Shown: in pieces, positions 18,407-24,623 of the stretch
Layout of the letters: every line of letters begins with the position of its first letter
How positions within the stretch are numbered: the stretch's first letter is position 1
From: Paludibacteraceae bacterium
Lineage (GTDB): Bacteria; Bacteroidota; Bacteroidia; Bacteroidales; Paludibacteraceae
Length of the DNA: 33,607 nucleotides
Direction: 5' to 3'
Assembly (NCBI GenBank): GCA_017542915.1
Contig: JAFXWI010000001.1
Span: forward strand, 1 to 33,607
Program-made: the position numbers and the translations under genes
The notes under the pieces: model-generated
Told to the model about the DNA's origin: nothing
Database searches by the model: none
The model's input: only the letters and a program-made list of their open reading frames with translations

Positions 18407-20504
18407 CATAGACCGCTCACTGCGTTCGCTCAAAGAGCAAAGACCGCTCACTGCGTTCGCTCAAAGAGTAAAGACAAAATGGATCAGTCGGTTCATTTCT
18501 GTCCTTTGTCTTTTGTCCTTTAGCGCAGCGGTCTTTACTCCTGCGTATGCGCAGCTGAATACCGACCGCATCACAGCTATCGGGCGGAATGCGTTGTATT
18601 TTGAGGACTATGTGCTCTCGATACAGTATTTCAATCAGGTCATCCGGCTCAAACCATACTTGAGCGAACCTTATTTCTATAGAGCAATTGCAAAGATTCA
18701 GTTGGAGGACTATCAGGGGGCGTTGCGGGATTGTAACTCCGCTATTGAGCACAATCCTTTCTCCCCGGGTTGCTACTACGCCCGAGGGTACATCTACCGC
18801 CAACTCAATGAGTTGGAGAAAGCCGAAGCGGACTACACGCAAGCCCTTCGTTTCTCGCCGGAGAACCGCACGTATATGCTGCTTCGTGCCGACACCCGAG
18901 CACAGATGGAGCACTACGACGAAGCCTTAGAGGACATCGAGCAGATGTTACGCCGCGAACCTAAATCGGCGTCCGTTTGGGCGGAGAAAGGACGTGTATG
19001 TATTCTCAAGAAAGATACCTTAGCGGCATTGGAGGCGTTTGAGACCGCTACCACGTTCGACAAGACGAACCCTGCCCTATGGTCGGCACTCGGTGTGACG
19101 AACCTCATGCTCAACCGTGAAGACGACGCTTATGTGCAACTCACACAGGCTATCAACCTTGGCTCCAAATGGGCAGGCGATTATATCAACCGAGGCATCA
19201 TTCATTACCGCCGTCATAACTACCGAGGTGCGCTCTCGGACTACGATCAGGCAGTGAAGATAGCCCCTCGTGACGCAGACTGTTACTACAACCGCGGTGT
19301 GATGCGGCAGGAGGTCGGCGACTACAACAACGCCCTCACCGATTTCAACACCGCCCTCTCCTTGGAGCCCGAACGGACGGAGATGCGTTACCAACGTGCC
19401 CTTGTGGAGATGCAACTCAAGCAATGGAGCAAAGTGACCTCCGACTTGGACTCACTCATTGCGCGGTACCCCTATTTCCTGCCGGCTTATTATCTGGCTT
19501 CGGAAGCGAAAGCCAAACAGGGCGACAGCAAGTCCGCGTACCGCTACCGTCAGCAGGCACACGATTTAGAGCAGTGCAAGGATGAGATACAAGCCCAACA
19601 AGCCGCTCAACCGAACACGGATGTGCTCATCGCCGAAGCACAACCGCAGCGTAAGGACTACCGAAAGGAGTTCTCCGCGTCCACGGCGCAGAACCGCAAT
19701 GACCTGCCGGAAGAGGAACAGAAATACGACTCCAAGACCCGTGGTGCCGTGCAGAACAGATACCAAGACGTAGTGAACGAACCCAATATCGTTCTGAGCT
19801 ATTACAGCCAAGACCTGAGTCTAAGGAGGACGAATTATTACCACCCCTTGTTGGAACAGCTCAACCGCAGCGGAGCCCTACCCGCTTCTCTGCGTCTCAC
19901 GAGTCAGGAGACGGTGCTCACGGCAGAGATGGTAGATTTCCATTTCTCGGAGATCCACCGCCGCACGCAGCAGATAGACAACTGGTCTGACCCGGACGAA
20001 ACGGGCTTAGCTCCGGTCTTCTTTGCCCGCGCTATCGAGTTCGCTGTTGTGCAGGACTACACCAGTGCTATCGATGACTGCACGAGGGCTATCCAGCTGG
20101 CACGAACGAGCCACGAGATGCAGGTGCTCCTCACTTTCTGCCGCGCTAACTGGCGTTACCGGCTCCTCGAATACCGGCGCGCTACCGGCGAACAGGACGC
20201 TACCACGAACATGGACTTTGATATCATGCAGCGCGACTATGATCAGGTGCTTCGGCTGCAACCGGATTTCACCTTTGCGCTCTATAACAAAGCCAATATC
20301 CTCTGCGCTCAGCGGGAATGGAAAGATGCGATTGAGTTCTACTCACGAGCTATCCTCCTCGACCGCGATTTTGCGGAAGCCTATTTCAATAGAGGACTGA
20401 CGTATATCTATATAGGCGAGAACGAGAAAGGTCTCTCAGATCTGAGCAAAGCCGGAGAGCTCGGCATCTATCAGGCGTATAATCTCATTACGAGATTTAA
20501 ATAA
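18390..20504 (+). CDS. Secreted TPR-repeat protein with an extended signal peptide
   Basis: 704 residues from ATG at 18390, inside the end of the PBP gene; earlier in-frame starts lie deep in the PBP gene and are rejected. An unusually long n-region of about 35 residues precedes a hydrophobic core (VLCLLSFSAAVFT) and a PAYAQ cleavage site. The n-region is encoded by a 31-base direct repeat read in two frames, and the core by GTCCTTT heptamers. The mature part has about eight TPR units up to residue 410, a low-complexity charged linker, and further TPR units near the C-terminus. It is probably a periplasmic scaffold; the partner is unknown. Translational coupling to the PBP gene suggests a cell-envelope role, which is inference. 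Confidence 0.88.
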   Translation: MKDVSNIDRSLRSLKEQRPLTAFAQRVKTKWISRFISVLCLLSFSAAVFTPAYAQLNTDRITAIGRNALYFEDYVLSIQYFNQVIRLKPYLSEPYFYRAIAKIQLEDYQGALRDCNSAIEHNPFSPGCYYARGYIYRQLNELEKAEADYTQALRFSPENRTYMLLRADTRAQMEHYDEALEDIEQMLRREPKSASVWAEKGRVCILKKDTLAALEAFETATTFDKTNPALWSALGVTNLMLNREDDAYVQLTQAINLGSKWAGDYINRGIIHYRRHNYRGALSDYDQAVKIAPRDADCYYNRGVMRQEVGDYNNALTDFNTALSLEPERTEMRYQRALVEMQLKQWSKVTSDLDSLIARYPYFLPAYYLASEAKAKQGDSKSAYRYRQQAHDLEQCKDEIQAQQAAQPNTDVLIAEAQPQRKDYRKEFSASTAQNRNDLPEEEQKYDSKTRGAVQNRYQDVVNEPNIVLSYYSQDLSLRRTNYYHPLLEQLNRSGALPASLRLTSQETVLTAEMVDFHFSEIHRRTQQIDNWSDPDETGLAPVFFARAIEFAVVQDYTSAIDDCTRAIQLARTSHEMQVLLTFCRANWRYRLLEYRRATGEQDATTNMDFDIMQRDYDQVLRLQPDFTFALYNKANILCAQREWKDAIEFYSRAILLDRDFAEAYFNRGLTYIYIGENEKGLSDLSKAGELGIYQAYNLITRFK
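18410..18471. repeat. 31-base direct repeat in the TPR gene leader
   Basis: Two adjacent 31-base copies, 18410-18440 and 18441-18471, differ by a single C/T. The core contains TGCGTTCGC, close to GCGAA/TTCGC motifs found within other arrays here. Because 31 is not a multiple of 3, the copies are translated in different frames (DRSLRSLKEQ and RPLTAFAQRVK). Confidence 0.92.
18501..18521. repeat. GTCCTTT heptamers encoding the TPR protein signal-peptide core
   Basis: GTCCTTT, GTCTTTT and GTCCTTT are read as VLCLLSF in the signal peptide of the TPR protein. The same 21 bases, and the next ten with one change, recur at 20561-20591. Confidence 0.88.
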
Positions 20505-20510
20505 GTGGAG

Positions 20511-20533
20511 AGTTAAAAGTTAAAAGTTAAAAG
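20511..20533. repeat. AGTTAAA heptamer array
   Basis: Three exact AGTTAAA units plus AG lie between the TPR gene stop and the TTG start at 20537. TAA closes all three frames. Confidence 0.88.
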
Positions 20534-20536
20534 AAG

Positions 20537-21448
20537 TTGAGAGTTATTAGAAACATATTAGTCCTTTGTCTTTTGTCCTTTAGCACAGCGGTCCTTTGTC
20601 CCCTAAAGGCTCAGTTGCTGTATGAGATCTCGGGAAACAGCAGCAAGTCCAAATCATACTTATTGGCAACGAACCGGCTCGTGGAGATGCAGTTTTTAGA
20701 CACCATTCCGAACGTCTTCAAGTGCTTCGGGAAATGCAACAAAGTGATCACGGAGTTTGCGATGCAGGACTACGAAGCACTCGCAGCCTTGCGTCAAGCC
20801 GCCCTGCTGCCAGACTCTGTTAAACTGAGTAATTTTTACAGTGAAAGCGAGTACGAGTTCATCGACAACGCTCTTCGTATCAACTTGCAGATGGGTTTGG
20901 ATAAGCTTTGCCGCATGAAACCATCCTATTTGACGGAGATGTTTCGCACCGAATTACTGCGTCAATGGTTGCAATACAACGAGCAGCGGTCAATGGAGAA
21001 TTTCTTCGAGTCCGTGGCTGCAGAGCGCAATATACCCGTCATCGGTTTGGACAACATAGGCGAGACGATGTACATGCTTTTTGACCGCGAACCCTTCCAT
21101 TGGCAATGCAAAGAGCTGCTCAAGATAACCGAGTACCCCGAGAACGAGATCAGGCAGGAACGTACGCTCAAGACCATGTACCTTGACGGACGGTTGACCG
21201 AGATGGCTTATCAGGTAGAAGCACCGGATAACAACACCACCCTCTCCTTCTCGGACTACAAAGTCTTTTGTCAGCGAAACAAAGAATGGGTCAAACGTCT
21301 CAAACCCCATCTCTCGTCCGGAGGAGCGTTTATCACCCTCAATGCCATCTATTTAGGCGGCGAGAAAGGACTGATAGAGCAACTCCGTGCCGCCGGATAT
21401 CGCGTGCGTTCGGTGAATAGGAAATTAAAAATAACAAATAACAAATAA
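20537..21448 (+). CDS. TraB/GumN (TIKI-like) family protein lacking both signature histidines
   Basis: 303 residues from TTG at 20537. A signal peptide ends near PLKAQ. The mature protein begins LLYEISGNSSKSKSYLLATNR and ends with GAFITLNAIYLGGEKGLIEQLRAAGY, which align with the two GxxH-bearing blocks of TraB/GumN proteins (normally SYLFGTHH and GAGHLPGEKG). Here these read ATNR and NAIY, so both metal/catalytic histidines of the Tiki protease-like fold are absent. The rest of the fold appears complete, so this looks like a non-catalytic paralogue rather than a decayed gene. The last residues (ITNNK) and the stop are encoded by an AACAAAT heptamer array. The signal peptide shares 30 of 31 bases of its core with the upstream TPR gene. 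Confidence 0.82.
   Translation: MRVIRNILVLCLLSFSTAVLCPLKAQLLYEISGNSSKSKSYLLATNRLVEMQFLDTIPNVFKCFGKCNKVITEFAMQDYEALAALRQAALLPDSVKLSNFYSESEYEFIDNALRINLQMGLDKLCRMKPSYLTEMFRTELLRQWLQYNEQRSMENFFESVAAERNIPVIGLDNIGETMYMLFDREPFHWQCKELLKITEYPENEIRQERTLKTMYLDGRLTEMAYQVEAPDNNTTLSFSDYKVFCQRNKEWVKRLKPHLSSGGAFITLNAIYLGGEKGLIEQLRAAGYRVRSVNRKLKITNNK
20561..20591. repeat. GTCCTTT heptamers encoding the TraB-like signal-peptide core
   Basis: GTCCTTT, GTCTTTT and GTCCTTT are read as VLCLLSF, then the same AGC(A)CAGCGGTC tail as in the TPR gene. It is in the same reading frame as at 18501. Confidence 0.88.
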
Positions 21449-21460
21449 CAAATCACAAAT
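21433..21460. repeat. AACAAAT heptamer array
   Basis: Three AACAAAT and one CACAAAT unit. They encode the last residues and TAA of the upstream gene, and the final AT of the array plus the next G makes the ATG at 21459. Confidence 0.92.
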
Positions 21461-22025
21461 GAAAAAGGTATTTTCTGTATTGGCAGCTTTTGTAGTAGCT
21501 GCAACGATGAGTGTAAATGCCGCTCCTGAACGCGGTAAGTTTATTCACGTGGACAACTCTGTCTCCAAGAACCTCAAGCCGCAGATTGCGTTCTGTCAGG
21601 ATCGTGTGGACAGACAGGATGTCACTACCCTGCTCGTCAAGACCGTGAACGTCAATGAGTACAACGAGTTCAACGACGCATCGCGTGTTCTCGTTCGTTT
21701 TGCGGACGGCAAGGCTATCCGTCTTAACCGCGTAGCCGGTTCGGAAGTGCAGAAGAACAAACACACCGAGAAGAAAGGCAATGCTACCATCTCGTATTAC
21801 GACACCTTCACTTCGTACGAGGTGACGCAGGAGGTCATTGACAAACTCAAAGCCGGCATCGCTATCATCAAAGTGCGTATTGTCTTCAAGGAGAACGAAT
21901 CCAAAGACTACGACATCGTAGAGGGCTATCAGCAGAAGATGGCTTCCGACCTGCTCAAGTCGTACTTAGAGGCAGCTGACAAGAACAAGAAAGCACATTC
22001 CGACACCAGCGACGAGGACTTTTAA
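21459..22025 (+). CDS. Small secreted protein of unknown function
   Basis: 188 residues. The Sec signal peptide runs MKKVFSVLAAFVVAATMSVNA with cleavage near residue 21. The mature protein (about 167 residues) looks like an alpha/beta domain with several charged strands and a lysine- and aspartate-rich tail (ADKNKKAHSDTSDEDF). I do not recognise the family. There is no lipobox and no enzyme motif. Its ATG is formed by the end of a heptamer array, and another array follows its stop. It lies between the TraB-like and amidase-like secreted proteins. Confidence 0.75.
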   Translation: MKKVFSVLAAFVVAATMSVNAAPERGKFIHVDNSVSKNLKPQIAFCQDRVDRQDVTTLLVKTVNVNEYNEFNDASRVLVRFADGKAIRLNRVAGSEVQKNKHTEKKGNATISYYDTFTSYEVTQEVIDKLKAGIAIIKVRIVFKENESKDYDIVEGYQQKMASDLLKSYLEAADKNKKAHSDTSDEDF

Positions 22026-22074
22026 GAATTGAGAATTCAGAATTCAGATATCAGATTTTAGATTTTAGATTTGA
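22026..22074. repeat. GAATTCA/GATTTTA heptamer array
   Basis: Seven heptamers drift from GAATTGA and GAATTCA through GATATCA to GATTTTA and GATTTGA. The last unit contains the TTG start (22071) of the next gene. Confidence 0.88.
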
Positions 22075-24338
22075 AATTGAAACGCTACATATTATCCCTT
22101 GTACTTTGTACATTGTCCCTTTGTACATTTCCTCAGTCCGGTTTTCAGGAGTTGGCGGATTCGTTAACGGCTTACACGGGGTTCTCTACCCTATGGGAAC
22201 CTGCTGTTCGCGTCAAACAGATGCGCGTTAACGGCAATAAAGTGACCCTGCATACGAACCTCACCTTGCGTGACTACCGCTGGACGCCGGAGAACATCGC
22301 CGAGATCAAACGAAAAGTCAGCCTTTGGACACTCGGTCATGAGAACGGCAAAGTGACGATCTACAGCGGTCGTACCAACATAGAGACCCTCATCACCGAC
22401 TGTGCTCGGCAGGAAGCCAAACGCGCTACGGTCAAATGTCAGAAAGCCACCGGCAGATGTGACTTGACCGACCGGCATATTGCCCTCTATCCGTCCCACG
22501 GTCTCTATTTCAACCGTGACCGGAACGAATGGATCTGGCAACGCGCTACGCTCTGGACTACCGTAGAAGACCTGTACTCGCAAGAGTACGTACGGCTTAT
22601 CAAACAGATGTTGGAGAACGCAGGTGCTACGGTCATTATGCCTCGGGCAGGGTTAGACAACTCCGAGACCGGCGAATCGGGTATGCCTCGATGGGCAGAA
22701 GGAGCACGCTATTGGCTCAAAGCCAATGAAGCCGACTCTGCCCTTTGGGATATGTATAAAGGCGATGAGTACAAGGATGATATGAAATGTCGTGCTATGT
22801 GGCTCAATGCGCAGACAGATCCTATTGATCTGTGCCTTGCGCTTCATACGGATGGATTAGATAGCGGCGATGACTCCACCATCGTGGGTACGCTCGCTAT
22901 CTATACCGCCCATGACGACGACGGACGTACTGCCCTGCGCAACGGACAAGACCGAGAGAAGACGAACCGCAACCTTGCAGACTGGGTACAGACTCAAGTC
23001 ACGAATGATCTGCGTTCGATAGCACCCGAATGGACCCGACGCCAACTCAAAGAAGCCAATTACTGCGAGAGTCGCGTGCCGGTCATGCCGAGTATCATCT
23101 TGGAGCTGCTGAGCCATAAGAACATGGCGGATATGCGGTACGGACTTGATCCGAAGTTCCGCTTCGCAGCCGCGCGCGCGGTATATAAAGGTATCTTGCG
23201 TTACCTCAACGGCATCAATGCAGCCGTGCAACCTCTCCCTGTGCAGGACTTAGGCATCGGTGCCGACCGAGTGCTTCGCTGGATAGTGCCGGCGGACAGT
23301 CTTGAGCCCAATGCCGCGCCTTCCTACTACATGGTCTATATGCAGGAGGACGGAGGCGAATGGGATGTGCAGCAAGTGGAGAACGACACGCATCTTGCCG
23401 TGACACTCAAACCCGGGGTGCAGTATAACTACTACGTCGTAGCCGGTAATGACGGCGGTCTCTCTTTCCCCTCACCCGTCATCAGCGCATATGTAAATGA
23501 CCAAATGGTAAATGACCCATACGGCAAAGCAGATCGTATGAACGAAGTGAATAAAGAAATGGTAAATATCGTTGATGCTTTCAACGACACCTACGGTCCT
23601 GAGTGGTTTGCTGATTCGACCTACGCAGGTATCGTGCCGGGCACGTATGCCTGTGAGGACCATTTCACCTGTGCCTATATCGGTGCGCAATGGGACTACC
23701 GCCGTGCGAGCCAATGGATCAATGATGACAACTGCGGCTGGGGTGCTTGTTATAGAGATCATGCGGGTCAGTTGACGATGGGTAACACCCGAGACTGGTC
23801 GGTTCTGCACGGTCGCATCCTTCGTCAGATGGGTATCTCCTATGTCTCCTGCACTGCAGGAATAGTGAAAGCAATCAGCAGTCAGCATTCAGCATTCAGC
23901 CTCATCGATTATGTCTGCGGCAGACAGCGAGATCCGCTGACAGACGCGAACCGTCAGTGGCTTGGCGAGTACTTAGCGCAAGGCGGAAAACTCCTGCTTA
24001 GTACCGACCATTTCAGCGCTATTGATGCCCAATGGGCAAAGCGTCATCTGCATGCTTCTTACTATGCCGCCAAAGCTACCCGCAGCGGCCGCATCGTTCG
24101 TCCGAACCACCGTCCCTACCGGCTGCTCATGGAGCCGAACGAGACACAACTGTTCACCTGCACGCCGGAGGCGCTCCGACCGGAAGACGCCAATGCTGCC
24201 CGCTATGCTTCGTACGAAGACATGCGCTGTCCGGCTGCCGTAAGCAGTCCCAACACCCTCGTTTATGGCTTCCCGCTGGAGAGTGTCATTGACTTTGACA
24301 AGATCTACCGCCAGTCGATAGAGTTTCTGCTGAAATAA
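22071..24338 (+). CDS. Secreted amidase-like / xanthan-lyase-type protein
   Basis: 755 residues from TTG at 22071 (TTG at 22077 is also possible). The signal peptide core LSLVLCTLSLCTF is encoded by heptamers. The N-terminal half resembles N-acetylmuramoyl-L-alanine amidase (Amidase_3): candidate zinc ligands and catalytic residues are His143 (PSHG), His259 (ALHTDG) and Glu345 (IILELLSHKN). A fibronectin III-like domain covers about 390-470. The C-terminal region contains a second globular domain (GPEWFADSTYAG, NDDNCGWGACYRDHAG). Bacteroidetes proteins of this architecture are often labelled xanthan lyase; the N-terminal fold supports peptidoglycan amidase instead. A stop-free AGCATTC heptamer array is translated near residues 601-612. 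It is the last gene of the long plus-strand run. Confidence 0.82.
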   Translation: MKLKRYILSLVLCTLSLCTFPQSGFQELADSLTAYTGFSTLWEPAVRVKQMRVNGNKVTLHTNLTLRDYRWTPENIAEIKRKVSLWTLGHENGKVTIYSGRTNIETLITDCARQEAKRATVKCQKATGRCDLTDRHIALYPSHGLYFNRDRNEWIWQRATLWTTVEDLYSQEYVRLIKQMLENAGATVIMPRAGLDNSETGESGMPRWAEGARYWLKANEADSALWDMYKGDEYKDDMKCRAMWLNAQTDPIDLCLALHTDGLDSGDDSTIVGTLAIYTAHDDDGRTALRNGQDREKTNRNLADWVQTQVTNDLRSIAPEWTRRQLKEANYCESRVPVMPSIILELLSHKNMADMRYGLDPKFRFAAARAVYKGILRYLNGINAAVQPLPVQDLGIGADRVLRWIVPADSLEPNAAPSYYMVYMQEDGGEWDVQQVENDTHLAVTLKPGVQYNYYVVAGNDGGLSFPSPVISAYVNDQMVNDPYGKADRMNEVNKEMVNIVDAFNDTYGPEWFADSTYAGIVPGTYACEDHFTCAYIGAQWDYRRASQWINDDNCGWGACYRDHAGQLTMGNTRDWSVLHGRILRQMGISYVSCTAGIVKAISSQHSAFSLIDYVCGRQRDPLTDANRQWLGEYLAQGGKLLLSTDHFSAIDAQWAKRHLHASYYAAKATRSGRIVRPNHRPYRLLMEPNETQLFTCTPEALRPEDANAARYASYEDMRCPAAVSSPNTLVYGFPLESVIDFDKIYRQSIEFLLK
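22097..22128. repeat. CTTTGTA heptamers encoding a signal-peptide core
   Basis: About four degenerate heptamers (CTTTGTA, CATTGTC, CCTTTGT type) are read as part of LVLCTLSLCTF. The sequence is nearly the reverse complement of the recN internal array (GTACAAA, GGACAAT). Confidence 0.8.
23870..23903. repeat. AGCATTC heptamer array inside the amidase-like gene
   Basis: AGCAATC, AGCAGTC, two AGCATTC and a partial unit are translated in frame as AISSQHSAFSL. The word contains no stop codon in any forward frame. Confidence 0.85.
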
Positions 24339-24368
24339 TTTGAAAGAATCTGAAAAAGGCACAAAAAA

Positions 24369-24596
24369 GCGTCCTGCATAACTTTTTTACTCGAGAAAAC
24401 TCCTGAGAATAGGATTTGAGGCCTGCTTTTTCCTCTGTAATCCGGCCACCTCATCGCTACCCGGGGATTAGGAATGTAAACTAATCCAATGCACGGGGTC
24501 TCGGCGTAGAGTACCGGCACGCCATTAGTCAAGCATTTGCACTCGGTATAATGTATTTGTTGAGTTTTCCGGTTCCTATTGTGTTATGCAGGACGC
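24369..24596. other. 228-bp structured element with perfect 14-bp inverted ends (candidate ncRNA or MITE)
   Basis: The ends GCGTCCTGCATAAC (24369-24382) and its exact inverse (24583-24596) bracket a region between two convergent genes. Inside are GGATTAG/CTAATCC (24465-24471 with 24481-24487), GGCGT/ACGCC (24503-24507 with 24519-24523), AATGC/GCATT (24488-24492 with 24533-24537), TGAGG/CCTCA (24417-24421 with 24449-24453) and GAAAACTC/GAGTTTTC (24395-24402 with 24562-24569). AATAGGA/TCCTATT (24409-24415 with 24574-24580) crosses the last one, and the loop of GGCGT/ACGCC can pair with CGGTA at 24544-24548, so pseudoknots or alternate folds are possible. No target-site duplication, promoter consensus or open frame was seen. 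The strand is unknown. It is not a 6S, tmRNA, RNase P or SRP RNA that I can recognise. Confidence 0.6.
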
Positions 24597-24623
24597 CGAA
24601 ATCGGTTTTATTTCAAATTTCTA

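Noticed and set aside
20537..21448. TraB-like gene as a pseudogene
   Set aside because: The frame is intact, the signal peptide is complete and most of the fold is retained, so a non-catalytic protein is more likely than decay.
1..22074. Short tandem repeats as possible CRISPR arrays
   Set aside because: Units are 7-8 bases with no spacers, and no cas gene is present.
24369..24596. Element as an insertion sequence
   Set aside because: It is only 228 bp, has no transposase frame and no visible target-site duplication; a MITE remains possible.
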